Shown here: positions 53,970 through 64,000 of the stretch, one piece after another
How the letters are laid out: each line of letters starts with the position of its first letter
Numbering within the stretch: position 1 is the first letter of the stretch
DNA from: Aurelia coerulea
Lineage: Eukaryota > Cnidaria > Scyphozoa > Semaeostomeae > Ulmaridae
NCBI GenBank assembly: GCA_039566865.1
Contig: CM076948.1
Coordinates: forward strand, 21,463,001-21,527,000
DNA: 64,000 nucleotides
Direction: 5' to 3'
Notes under the pieces: model-generated
The model's input: the letters and a program-made list of their open reading frames with translations, nothing else
What the model was told of the DNA's origin: nothing
Databases searched by the model: none
Program-made: the position numbers and the translations under genes

Positions 53970-56441
53970 CTAATTCCGTCCTCCCAAAATGTCATAGTCC
54001 AGTCTTTCTGGCTGTCTCCTTGCACGATTGGAACGACGTTGAACTGGTACATGTTGCTCCTCCGCATTGGTTTCTGGAATATTCGTTGCATCGTTATTTA
54101 ACGAAGGAAATGGTTGATCATCTTCATCTGCAATTGGTTGATCTCTTGCTCTAACGCGAGATTTCAGTTGCTGAGAGTGTCGTCGCCAAATCAGGCCGTC
54201 ACGAACAAACACTCGATAAGACAACGGGCTTATCTTGTGATGAATCTTGGCACGAACAAATTTGGGTCCTCTTCTACTGTAGTTACGTGCCCATACATGA
54301 TCTCCTACTTCAAATTCTCGCATTTTCGCTGTTCGATCATGATATGCTTTCTGCTTCTTCTGTGACTGATGAACTTTTTCTTGAACAACAGCACGATTTT
54401 TATCATCATTGACATTTCTTTGCACTCGAGGATGAATCAAATCTAAACGAGTACGTAATTTTCTTCCCATCAGCAATTGGCTTGGAGCTACAGCAGTTGT
54501 TGCATGTACGGTAACTCGATATGTAAGCAAGAAATTATTCACGTTGTAATCAATATTCTTGCTATTCTTTGCCATCTTGTTCATGCACTTCTTGAAAGTT
54601 TGAATGAATCTCTCCGCCTGACCATTTGCTTGTGGGTGATATGGTGTAACGTAGCAGTTATTGATTCCCCTAAGCTTGCAAAATTCCTTGAATTCCTCTG
54701 ACGTGAATTGTGATCCATTATCAGAAACAAGCTGCTCAGGTAATCCTTGAACCGCGAATATCTTCATAAGGGCTGCTGCTACAGTTGCTGATGTTGCAGT
54801 TCTCAATTTGATCACTTCTGGCCACTTAGAGTACGCATCTTCAACAACTAACCACATAAAACCAAAATATGGACCTGCTAGATCAATATGTAACCTTTCC
54901 CAAGGCCTATCTGGAAACTGCCAAGGATGGAGGGGCACCTTTTGAAGATCATTCCCACCTTCTTGACATTCACAACAACTACGAGCAATATTTTCAATTT
55001 CTGCATCCATACCAGGCCACCAAAAATGTTCCCTTGCTAACGACTTCATACGAACAATACCTGAATGAACAGCATGCAATTCCTTTAACAATCTTCCCCT
55101 CAGCTCCTTAGGTACAACAACACGAGATCCCCAAATCAAAACTCCATCACATACAGTCAGTTCAGTCTCACGTCTACTAAAAGCATTTACTTCATCATCT
55201 TTGAAATTCACATTTTTGTTCAGTTTCCTCCCCTTGCAAACATCACCAATAACACTCGACAGTACAGCATCCCTCCTTGAAGCATCCTTCACCACATCAA
55301 CAGAGACTGGCAAAGTTCCAAACACCTCATATTCTACTAGATCCACCAAAGCATGTCCAGATTCAAACTGTGGGTCAAAGCCACAAGGCAATCGAGACAA
55401 ACCATCAGCGTTTCCATGCTTATCAGTTGGCTTGTAAACAATCTCATAGGTATACGCTGACAATATGATTGACCACCTTTGTAAACGACTTGCAATTATT
55501 GTTGGAATACCTTTCTTTGATCCAAAGATGGTTACAAGTGGTTTGTGATCCGTCACTAACTGGAAAGTATGTCCCCATAAGAACTGATGAAATTTCTTCA
55601 CACCAAACACTATGCTCAAACCTTCCCTCTCTATTTGCGAGTAATTCTTTTCTGCAGGGGTTAACGACTTTGAAGCATAGGCTATAGGACGTTCTTCTCC
55701 ATTTGGAAGAATATGAAATAACACTGCACCAATTCCAGAACCACTTGCATCACAGGCAAGTCCTAACGGCATGCTAGGATCGAAATGCATCAATACTGAC
55801 ATTGACATAAGATCATCTTTTAAACCATTAAAAGCAGCTGATTTTTCGTAAGTCCAGTTCCATGGAATACCTTTCTTCAACAACTCATTCAAAGGAGCTG
55901 CACGCTCAGATAACTGAGGCAAAAATTTGGCAAAATAAACCACCATTCCTAAAAAACTCTTCAGCTCAGTGACATTTGTCGGCTCAGCAATCTTCTGTAT
56001 TGCTTCTATCTTCTTTGGAGATGGATGTATACCTTGACGTGAAATAACATGACCAAGGTATTCAACTGACTCTTGAAGAAAACTGCATTTCTCTTTACGT
56101 AATCTCAAACCATATTCCTTGATTCTTTGAAGAACAGCTTGTAAATTTTGCATGTGTTCCTCTTCCGTTTTCCCTGTGACAATAATGTCATCTAGATAAC
56201 ACTGTAATCCATTCAATCCTTGGAATATCTGATCCATAACTTGCTTAAAAATTGCCGGAGCAGAGCTGATTCCAAAAGGTAATCTAGAATACTGGAACAA
56301 TCCTTTGTGTGTATTAATAACCACTAATTTCTGAGATTCTTTATCCAGCTCTATTTGCAAATATGCTTCAGAAAAATCAAGCTTGCTAAACAACACACCA
56401 CCATTCAGATTCGTAAACATTTCGTTTGGTTGAGTCAGAGG
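53970..56441 (-). pseudogene. Gypsy pol: RT, RNase H, integrase (after the stop)
   Basis: About 816 codons from 56420, in the same frame as the upstream gag-protease ORF. RT: LFSKLDFSEAYLQIELD, RLPFGISSAPAIFKQVMD, catalytic CYLDDIIVTG. RNase H: GLACDASGSGIGAVLFH, then FQLVTDHKPLV and NADGLSRLP. Integrase: zinc HHCC (HAVHSGIVRMKSL, CCECQ), catalytic D (HIDLAGPYFG), D (LVSDNGSQF) and E (HPQANGQAERFIQTFK), then a C-terminal GDHVWARNYSRRGPKF domain. All catalytic residues are kept. It is separated from its N-terminal part only by the stop at 56442-56444. Confidence 0.9.
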
Positions 56442-57983
56442 TTACTGATTAACTTCCATCTTTGGATTAATCGTTACTGAAAAGTCTCCATACAGTCGTA
56501 CTGATCCATCACGCTTCAGAACTGGAACAACAGGAGCTGCCCAGTCTGAATATTGCACTTGTGTAATGATTCCCTTCTGCTCCAAACGATTAAGCTCGTT
56601 CTCAACCTTCTTCTTCATAGCATATGGTAATGGGCGTGCTTTACGAAATGTTGGGGTTGCATCACTTTTCATGTTGATTCTTGCTTTAACACCCTTGCAT
56701 AATCCTGATTCTTCCACAAAAATTTCATCGTATTCATCCAATACAGATTTCAATTTCTTTTCCTTTGGAATAAAAACAGCAAAAATCGATTGCCAGTCAA
56801 GGCGAACTTGACACAATAAATCTCTTCCCAAGAGATTTCGGGCATTTCCTTTGACCACTCTTGCACAAAATTCTGTCCGTTGTCCGTTAATTTCGACGGC
56901 TGCATTGAACTCTCCCAATAATTGAACCTTTCCATGGGAATAACTCTTTAGTTCCAAAGATGAAGGTCTCAATATTGGTGCATCAAGTAAGTTGCGCCAT
57001 GTAACCTCATTGATAAGCGTAACGACAGAGCCAGTGTCAACTTCCAAAGTGACCGGGTGTCCGTTAATCATAGCTTCAACTTTTGGACATGGTTTCAAAT
57101 TTTCTGCAACATGATTTGTTTCCTTTGAATCAACAGACAATGTTTCAAAATCCAAGGTTTCTTCAGAAATATGCTTGACTTGGTTCTGTGAGAACTTACG
57201 AGGGGCACGAGGGGCTTTTCGGGGGGCCCTGCAGTCTCTTGCATAGTGTCCCTCTTTACCGCAATTATAGCATTTCACTGATTTCGCTGCACTGGAAAAG
57301 TTTTGTCTTCCTTTAGAAACTTCTTCCCTTCGATTTTTAGTTTCCTTATTTCTCGGCTTTACAGCATGAACATCACTAGATCCTCTCGCTGGAAAAGTGT
57401 TGAACTGATGAGCGTCCTTCTGTGCAGCTTCAGCAGCTTTCGTTATTTCGACCGCTCTCGTAAAGGTCAAAACCCCAGCTTCTTGCAATAATCGACGTTG
57501 CCACGCTTCGTTATTCAAACCAAAAACAAATTGATCCCTCAGTGACTGTAGTAATGGTGTCAAAGCTGGTTCTTGAGAGGCTGTAAATTCGCATGTTTTT
57601 GCTAATCTTCTCAGTTCTGCTTCATATTCAGCTACTGACTCATTTGGCATCTGCTTCCTGTTATAAAACTTGTAACGTTCGGCCATAATCGAAGGTTTTG
57701 GTTTATAATATTTCCTCAAAAGGTTTAGGAGTTCTTCTAATGACTTCTCTTCTGGTTCCTCTGGTGAACAGAGCGTTGCCAACTTTTCGAAAGCATCACG
57801 TCCAACGAAAAGCAAGAATTGATCGGTTTTCTCCTCTTCGGCGACTTGGTTTACTCTCCAAAAAAGTTTTACACGCGCAACGTAGCTATCAAAGTCTTCT
57901 CTCTCGTCGAATTCCCCCGGAATTCCGATGTACTGCCCCCTCCTTGGGTGAGAAGCTTGTCCAGGACTGTCATCGTCCGACAT
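56442..57983 (-). pseudogene. Gypsy gag-protease and start of RT
   Basis: 513 codons starting MSDDDSPGQASHPRRG, 34 bases inside the 5' LTR. Gag (about 1-200; retrotrans_gag-like LLRKYYKPKPSIMAERYKFY, NESVAEYEAELRRLAKTCEF), one zinc knuckle CYNCGKEGHYARDC (about 240), a retropepsin with LEVDTGSVVTLIN (about 317) and LLGRDLL, then the first RT block (WAAPVVPVLKRDGSVRL). It stops at TAA at a position where related Gypsy proteins have an aromatic residue in the VNQ-Y-PLP block. Otherwise open. Confidence 0.9.
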
Positions 57984-58016
57984 CTTTGAGAAAAACAGTT
58001 GTCGACTGCGCCAAAA

Positions 58017-58209
58017 TGTTATGTTTTCCTAAACTTGGCCTAGCCAAACGAGACATAGAAAAACAACGCGTCTACGTTCCAAAACACTCAACTTAGAACA
58101 AAACACAGAAATGTCGTAAACAACTTTACAACGCATGACTACGAGTTCCCTTGGGGTTAGTCAATTGGGATTATTCCAAACAATTAAATAATAACACAAT
58201 ATCATCTCA
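58017..58209 (-). repeat. Gypsy 5' LTR
   Basis: Same 193-bp sequence as 53759-53951. On the minus strand it is followed by the primer-binding-like site. Confidence 0.9.
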
Positions 58210-60141
58210 CCCAGGTGTTATTTCAAGGACAAGAAAATTGTAAGTGTTCAATTACACGGGTTCTCGGACGCAAGTGAAAGCGCCTTCGCATCGGTCATTT
58301 ACATTAGGGTAGAGTATGAAGATGGTGAAATCGATGTAAAATTTGTATCGTCAAAGGCCAGGGTTTCACCAATAAAGACTCAGAGCATTCCGAGGTTAGA
58401 GCTGATGGGTGCTCTTCTCGTAGCAAAACATATGGAAACGGTAAAAAATGCTCTTAGCATCGAAGGTTATGAAAGCAACATAAAAACGTATTTTTGGGTA
58501 GATTCTTCAACAGTTCTGTGTTGGGTTCGCAACAGTAAGCCATGGAAACAGTTTGTCAGACACCGTATTCAGCAGATTTTGAGTATCTCTTCTAGGGACC
58601 AGTGGAGCAACACGGGGTTTGGTGGCAGGGGCCTCATTTCCTTTCCCTTTCCCTCTCAGAGTGGCCAGGGGAAATCTTCACTGGTGATGGTAAGTATGAT
58701 GAAGCGTTCAAAGAAATTGTCATAAACCCACCCACATTAACATTTGCTCTTTCAGCCAAGGAACAACAAGGTGGTAAGTTATCTGACATCGTAGACATCA
58801 ACAGGTTTAGTAGCAAAGGTAAGTTGCTTAGGGTTCTAGGATGGATGTTCAGATTCATTGAAAATGTAAGGTCAAACAAGAAACGTACAGACATAGGCCT
58901 AACTGCGTCAGAATTGGATACCGCAGAAGTTTTTGTCATTGGTAAGATACAGTCGGAACAGTTTGGAAAGGAATTATCGTTTTTAGCTGGTGTAACTGCA
59001 CCAAGTGATCGAAAACCGCCACTATTAGTGTCTCAATTCAATCTCTTCACAGATGAACAAGGAATTCTTCGAGCAAAATCACGTATCAAAAACGCAAATG
59101 TAGAATCGGATTGTAAGGAGCCAATCTTATTACCGTCCCGTCATTATTATTCGGATCTAGTTATTCAGGAGTATCATATGAAGGTATTTCACAATGGTGT
59201 TCGCGACACTTTAAACGCCATTAGACAAAGGTATTGGATACTACGTGGTAGAGAGTCGGTCAAGAAACTCGTTAGAAGATGCGTTATCTGTAGAAAGCTA
59301 GAAGGTATATTCTTTAAACCCGTATCAGGTCATGATTTGCCAAACTCTCGTGTAGATGACGGTCCGCCCTTTATTAACACAGGTGTAGATTTTGCCGGAC
59401 CTCTCTTCATTTCAGATCGCAACAACGCAAATAGGAAAGTTTATATTTGCTTGTTTACATGTGCATCTACTAGAGCCGTACACTTAGAGCTAGTAGACAG
59501 GTTAGACGTAACATCATTTTTACGTGCACTTAGGCGTTTCACTGCACGCAGGGGCCTCCCAAGGACATTCCTCAGCGACAATGCCAAAACGTTCAAGTCT
59601 GCAGCCAAAGAGGTCAAGAAGATAATTCTTTCTGCAGAGGTGCAATCTTATCTCGCAGATAGAAGTGTCTCTTGGCGTTTTATCGTGCAGAAGGCGGCCT
59701 GGAACGGTGGAATTTGGGAACGGCTTGTCAGGTCCGTCAAACGTTGTTTGAGGAAAGTCATTGGGAGGGCAGCATTGAATTATGAAGAACTCGTTACTCT
59801 TCTCGTAGAAATCGAAGGTATCATCAACGCTAGGCCCATCACGTATGTCTATGATGATACAGAAGGTGTATCGTATCCATTGACGCCAGCAGATTTATTA
59901 TATGGTCGTAGCACAACACGTACGTCAAATGGTAGACATTTTGAAATCGTCAGTACGAATGAAACGTTAACTAAACGAGCAAATTATCATCGTAGATTGT
60001 TGCAAAATTTCACGAAACGTTGGAAAAACGAGTATTTGTTGGGAATCAGAGAATTGTTAAGCTCAACTATTGCATCCGAAAAACCTAACATCGAAGTTGG
60101 GGACGTTGTAGTTTTAAAGGATGACCAACCAAACGTCAATT
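58210..60141 (+). pseudogene. BEL/Pao pol: RNase H-like region and integrase
   Basis: BEL pol resumes directly after the Gypsy LTR with PRCYF then VQLHGFSDASESAFASVI (RNase H-like) and PRLELMGALLVAKHME. Near 58598-58605 the frame shifts and some residues usual between the DQW and VWWQGP blocks are absent. The integrase follows: LLVSQFNLFTDEQGILRAKS, zinc residues (EYHMKVFHNGVRDTL, RRCVICRK), catalytic D (GVDFAGPLF), D (LPRTFLSDNAKTF), E (WNGGIWERLVRS), then NARPITYVYDD and the C-terminal domain. The frame ends near 60140, where a one-base shift leads into 60142-60436. Confidence 0.87.
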
Positions 60142-60436
60142 TTGGAAATTAGCTCGCATAGAAGAATTGATCATCGGTAGAGATGGCAACATTCGTGCAG
60201 CCAAGGTTAGAGTTCCCAACGACAAGGGAACTTCGTTATTAACACGTCATTTGAAGCATTTAGTGCCATTAGAAGTACAGAGTAGAAAACGCGAGACTGA
60301 ACCTATCGAGGTTCAGCAAGAAACCAAAGAACCAATTAAGGTTCAAGAAACTGTAGTCAATAACAGTAGAGTTACTGGTAGGCCGCGTCGCAATGCAGCA
60401 GTCATTGGTGAAATGAGAAGAAAGGACAATGTGTAG
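60142..60436 (+). pseudogene. BEL/Pao pol C-terminal end
   Basis: WKLARIEELIIGRDGNIRAA and SLLTRHLKHLVPLEV are the conserved end of BEL integrase proteins. The region is out of frame with the preceding ORF by a small indel near 60140. It ends KDNV, 136 bases before the 3' LTR stub. Confidence 0.85.
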
Positions 60437-60572
60437 TTTAATACTCACAATTCAAGGACTTTATCATATTGTAGCAAGTAGTTAAGATATATTTTGAAGT
60501 TGATATTTTAATCATTGTAATCGTCTCGGAGTTCGTTTTGTTGACTACATTGTAGCTCAACCCGGGGGAGTG

Positions 60573-60606
60573 TGTTGGATGGGCCAGCCCAGACCTCTTG
60601 CCCGGG
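60573..60606 (+). repeat. Truncated BEL/Pao 3' LTR (34 bp)
   Basis: TGTTGGATGGGCCAGCCCAG and the following 14 bases repeat the start of the 5' LTR. The remaining ~285 bases are missing, and hAT sequence with the target repeat (GAATCT) follows directly. The purine-rich tract GGGGGAGTG stands just upstream, so this is the true 3' LTR start. Confidence 0.8.
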
Positions 60607-60679
60607 GAATCTCGAGGACCATCTTTCGACAAAAGTGGAGGGGCAATTTCCCCCCAGACCACCTGTGGCCACGCCCCTG

Positions 60680-60966
60680 AAGCCTTCATTCTTTGCTTTC
60701 TCTGGATATCTTGCACGTCGATTTGTACTCGTCAGACAATCAAGAGAAGCCTGTGATGGGTCAAATGATTCCACGTCACCCATGTTCTCAGATACGTGCA
60801 ACTAGTAGTTTCTAATCGTTTCTGATGATAGCGGCGTCGTGTCTGACGTTTTAAGCATATTGTACGTTTTGGGGTTTTTGAGACCACAAATTCTAAATTT
60901 CAAGACCACATTTCACATTTTCAAGACAACAAAGTGTGGACAAGACCACACTAAAATAGGAACTGT
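60680..60966. other. Non-coding spacer
   Basis: No gene recognised between the hAT-like element end and the LINE fragment. Confidence 0.4.
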
Positions 60967-61557
60967 TTGAATCATAGAATATATCATATTCAAGAAAGGG
61001 CATTACGCATTGCATATAAAGATTACGAGAATGATTTCGGTTTTCTGCTGAAGCAATCTAAATCGGTGCCAATCCATGTAAGAAACCTACAGTTGCTCAT
61101 GACTGAAATTTATAAAACAAAAGGCGGTCTGAATCCACCATTCATGAAGGATATTTTCATGCAACGCAATATTAGGTACTGTCTAAGGCATGGTGATGAT
61201 GCTCAACTGCCAAAAGTACGAACTACGTCCTTTGAAGTTGAATCCATTACTTACCTTGGAAATAAACTGTGGCAGTATTTACCGCAAGAAATAAAACAAT
61301 CTAACAGCCTTCCTATGTTCAAAAAACGAATTAGATGCTAGAATAGTGGAAAATGCAACTGTAGGCTTTGCAAAGTATATGTCCCGCAAGTTGGGTTTGT
61401 AACATGATAGATTTTAACTCTGATTTGTCCTGTAATATATATTAATAGTTTTATTGTAAATTATGTATATTGTAAATAGTAGGCCTTAATTAGCTGTAAT
61501 TTAGCTATTCATTATTTTAGCCTACTTTAAATAGATGTTTAATAATAATAATAATAA
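60967..61557 (+). pseudogene. LINE 3' fragment with (AAT)n tail
   Basis: 124 codons of a LINE C-terminal region: IQERALRIAYKDYENDF, HVRNLQLLMTEIYKTKGGLN, YLGNKLWQYLPQEIKQS. The stop at 61339 is followed by ~200 bases of AT-rich 3'UTR and a (TAA)n run ending near 61557. No RT core, so 5'-truncated. It belongs to another lineage than 33403/37307 but to the same C-terminal domain type. Confidence 0.82.
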
Positions 61558-61762
61558 TTCGATGCTGGCTCTGTTATGTTCTCGAAATGGTAGTTTCGTT
61601 TCCTTGTTAGGGCAGGTTAGACGTCAGATAATGAATTGTGTGACCTGCAAATGTAAATAATAATGCTGCTGTGCGGCTTTTAAGAACATGTACTGAGCCT
61701 TAGGCAACGAAGATCCGATATTTAAATTCACTTGACAGGAACTGGAGATAAAGTTTTAATTG
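61558..61762 (+). promoter_or_regulatory. Orphan copy of the GPCR promoter and first exon
   Basis: Matches the GPCR 3 module across both its distal part (ATGCTGGCTCTGTTATGTTC) and its core: GACGTCAGATAATGAATTG, TGACCTGCAAATGTAAATAA, GTGCGGCTTTTAAGAACATG, GGCAACGAAGATCCG, ACTGGAGATAAAGTTTTAAT, then a donor (G then GTAAGTAT; intron from 61763). No receptor coding exon follows before the window ends, so it predicts one beyond 64000 or is a promoter left behind. The ATG present in the other two first exons is ATA here. Confidence 0.62.
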
Positions 61763-61784
61763 GTAAGTATAAATATTCAAAATT

Positions 61785-62045
61785 AAACACCCTAATTCAA
61801 GATCCAGAATTCAAGATTCAAAATGAAACACCCTAATTCAAGATCCAGAATTCAAGATTCAAAATGAAAACACCCTAATTCAAGATCCGGAATTCAAGAT
61901 TCAAAATGAAACACCCTAATTCAAGATCCGGAATTCAAGATTCAAAATGAAACACCCTAATTCAAGATCCAGAATTCAAGATTCAAAATGAAAACACCCT
62001 AATTCAAGATCCGGAATTCAAGATTCAAAATGAAACACCCTAGTT
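61785..62045 (+). repeat. 41-42 bp tandem repeat, ~6 units
   Basis: Units of ACACCCTAATTCAAGATCC, then RGAATTCAAGATTCAAAATG with AAA(A), differing by one A and one A/G. It starts 22 bases past the donor of the orphan first exon. No coding meaning. Confidence 0.9.
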
Positions 62046-62129
62046 CGGAATTGAAGAAGTTTTAAATGTTTCAATTTTGAAAAAAAAATCATTTTGGATC
62101 CGGCAGTTACTGAGTGGAGTTGAAAACAA

Positions 62130-63930
62130 TGGATGTTTATTCAATAATTCTTCGACGTGATTTCAGCTCTTAAAGATATATTGGAATATGATGTCCACTA
62201 ATCTGGATAATGACAAATAGTGAGTCGCGATAAGGTTTCTTGTATGGCCTAGGCACAAGGGCGCCGGAGCCACGGGGGCAGCGGGGGCAGCTGCCCCCGT
62301 TGCCCTAGTGGTACGGGGGCAGCGCGGGGGCAGCAAAGTTTCCTTTCCAAAAATGCATTTCAGAAAACTATTGATTAATCGCGCCTGTTAGTTGGAAGCG
62401 AGTTGTTTCTCGTCCGCAGTCACAATAATATAACGATTCCTTCTGCTCTCAAGATTACAGTACGCTCGAAGGACAGTAGCGTCACCACGGGGTGGTCTGG
62501 GGTTTGACATGTCGACCACAGTTTTCACAGAGTCGATGTTATAATTTCTCGAAATCAGTCAAAAAGATTGGGAAGGGTAGATTTTTATTGACTTGAAACT
62601 TTTGTGATAACTGGCCTTCCTCCTGAATTTTCAATTCCTTTATTGAAGATTTCGAGAAAGGCCTTAAACTTCAATTTCTAACCAGTGGCGTGGCCACGGT
62701 GGGGGGTATGGGGGGGCAATTGCCCCCCACTTTTGTCAGAAGATGGTCCTCGAGATTCCTCTAAAACCGAGGAGAAAATAGCTGCGTATAGGTTGGGTAA
62801 GAATTTTCCGAGAAATGTCAAATCTTCCATTTTACCACTGGCAAGCATGACATTGGGAGATGCATTTTAAGCCAAAGTAAAGGACCTTTCTTTAAAAAAT
62901 TTCCTTGTGCTCTGATTCATAGGATAATTGTCACAAAACGATGAAGTTTTCCTTGTCTCTAAAGGCAAGCATGATATCGGGAGATTCATTCTAAGCCAAA
63001 GTAAAGGATACTTCTTCAAAAATTTTCTTCGTGCTCTGATTTATAGCATAACTGTAACAAAAAGATCAAGGCTTCCTTGTCGCTAGAGGCAAGCATAATA
63101 TTGGGAGATGCATTCTAAGCCAAAGTAAAAGATATTTCTTCAAAAATTTTCCTCGTGCTCTGATTCATAGGATAACTGTTACAAAACGATCAAGGTTTCC
63201 TCGTCGCTAAAGGCAAGCATGATATTGGAAGATGCATTCTAAGCCAAAGTAAAGGGCGTGGCCCCAAAAATTTCCTGGGGCTTCGCCCCCAGACCCCCTG
63301 ATTTTACATTCCCCTCCCACTTAATTTTGCCCTGGCCACGCCGCTGTTTCTAACCATATTTTTTCCTTCCTCGTAAATAAATAATGATGTTCTTCTCTGT
63401 TTCGATTTTTGTTGCACCAAAATGCCCGCTGTTGTAAAAAGTACTGCTTGAGATGGTTGCTTTTCCAGAAATATCTAAATAGATCAAAATAATAAAAAGA
63501 GCATTCCCATCATGTTCTCCGAGTGTCTGAAGGGCGTTTCGCACGTTTTCCGAGGGTCTAAAGGGCGTGGCCAGGAGTATTTTTTCTAGCCCTCAGACCC
63601 CCTTATACCTTTCCGCCCCAGCTTTTTGGGCTGGCGACACCCGTGTCGAAATAGATGTTGAGCACAATATCCTAAATGACGATTCCCGATTATTTTCAAC
63701 GGCAAATTTTGACACCCTAAGGTGCCCTTTCTGCGATTCCTGCCCCCGCCGCATCATGGAGCCTCCGGCGCCTCTGCCTAGGCATGAATTTCTGAGAGGC
63801 AAATAGTGCCTAGGCCAAACAAGGAACTTTCTCGCTTTTCGATATTGGTCAACATCTGGAACAGTGCAAATCATATTGCTATGTATTTAAGAGCTGAAAT
63901 CAGTTGAAAGAAATTCAAATAAATTTCCAT
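62130..63930. repeat. Inverted duplication around a hAT-like copy
   Basis: About 62130-62285 and 63745-63930 are inverted copies. Both carry TGATTTCAGCTCTTAAA, GGCCTAGGCA and GGCGCCGGAG blocks with mirrored order. The left arm has an extra GGGGGCAGCTGCCCCCG palindrome region (62274-62335). Between the arms lie the hAT-like element at 62683-63346 and undefined sequence. Possibly a larger MITE or foldback; no target duplication seen. Confidence 0.55.
62683..63346 (-). mobile_element. hAT-like satellite element, three-unit copy
   Basis: The ends CAGTGGCGTGGCCA and TGGCCACGCCGCTG, with a perfect 8-bp target duplication TTTCTAAC (62675-62682 and 63347-63354), identify hAT-type mobilisation. Orientation is opposite to the other two copies. 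The interior has about three 123-124 bp satellite units (CATTCTAAGCCAAAGTAAAG junctions near 62865, 62988, 63112 and 63236). No transposase. Confidence 0.92.
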
Positions 63931-64000
63931 GATCTGAGACCCTCAACTCATCAGAGCCAAGGAAGCCAAAATTCAAAGTAAGAAGTTTTAGAAATTGAAA
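63931..64000. other. Window end, nothing recognised
   Basis: AT-rich sequence, no feature. Confidence 0.3.

Larger units (their letters stand above)
53759..58209 (-). mobile_element. Ty3/Gypsy retrotransposon inserted antisense in BEL pol
   Basis: Two 193-bp LTRs (53759-53951, 58017-58209) that look identical by eye enclose gag-protease and pol in one frame on the minus strand. A primer-binding-like TTGGCGCAGTCGAC follows the 5' LTR (58002-58016), and an AAGAGGGGAGA polypurine tract precedes the 3' LTR. The flanks TGGAC and CCCAG do not form a target duplication. Matching LTRs mean a recent insertion or recent homogenisation. One in-frame stop in RT is the only visible defect. Confidence 0.92.
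50094..60606 (+). mobile_element. BEL/Pao LTR retrotransposon, broken
   Basis: 5' LTR at 50094-50412, gag and pol on the + strand, a purine-rich tract (CCCGGGGGAGTG) before 60573, and a 34-base stub of the 3' LTR. The target duplication AATCT/GAATCT flanks it (50088-50093, 60607-60612). It is interrupted at 53759-58209 by an antisense Gypsy element. It has frameshifts near 51350, 58600 and 60140, with BEL sequence missing at the Gypsy insertion site. Clearly inactive. Confidence 0.88.
49755..60679 (+). mobile_element. hAT-like satellite element split by a BEL/Pao insertion
   Basis: Left part 49755-50093: CAGCGGCTTGGCCAGGG end, then one full unit of the 123-bp satellite (GCTTAGAATGCATCTCCCAA to the next GGAATGCATCTCCCAAT), then TTCTTACCCAACCTATAC. 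Right part 60607-60679: TCTCGAGGACCATCTTTC, GGGGCAATT and the TGGCCACGCCCCTG end. Joined in thought, these match the right flank of the 23716-26601 element. No clear 8-bp duplication remains. GAATCT is repeated at the BEL insertion point. Confidence 0.85.

Overview
The window is animal nuclear DNA. It is AT-rich, gene-poor and dominated by transposable elements. The real coding genes are short, with a single coding exon preceded by splice-acceptor sequences. The mobile elements are Ty3/Gypsy and BEL/Pao LTR retrotransposons, LINEs (one with a PHD finger and a 2A-like motif), a tRNA-derived SINE and many small non-autonomous DNA transposons. This mix, with a cluster of small divergent class A GPCRs, best fits an invertebrate, most likely a cnidarian (anthozoan). 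The taxon is an inference.

Host genes. Four GPCR genes lie on the + strand: 20384-21304, 32273-33145, 36167-37036 and 46250-47113. The second and third are a recent tandem duplication. Each can be modelled as a non-coding first exon ending in a GTAAGT donor (28918 and 34698), an intron, and a coding exon entered through an acceptor at 32154 or 36047. A third copy of the promoter/first-exon module at 61558-61762 has no receptor after it in the window and predicts another gene to the right. The fourth receptor is preceded by four ~210 bp tandem copies of its own acceptor/5'UTR/start-codon region.

Layout. 1-20 kb: no genes; MITEs of several superfamilies (TA, TTAA, 8-bp and 9-bp target duplications), two SINE copies, minisatellites and two old tandem arrays. 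20.2-21.4 kb: GPCR 1. 22-28.7 kb: MITEs and a hAT-like element filled by about 21 copies of a 123-bp satellite. 28.7-37.7 kb: the GPCR 2/3 duplication with nested insertions. 37.7-41.75 kb: a MITE and a nearly full-length frameshifted LINE. 42-45.4 kb: MITEs. 45.4-47.1 kb: the 5'-exon array and GPCR 4. 47.3-49.2 kb: a MITE and a LINE remnant. 49.75-60.68 kb: a three-level nest, with a hAT-like element split by a BEL/Pao element that is itself split by an antisense Gypsy element with matching 193-bp LTRs. 60.9-64 kb: a LINE tail, the orphan promoter/exon module, a 41-42 bp repeat, and an inverted duplication enclosing another hAT-like copy with a perfect 8-bp target duplication.

The GPCRs are the only probable host protein genes. 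All mobile-element ORFs seen are broken. No rRNA gene, functional tRNA gene or CRISPR array is visible.
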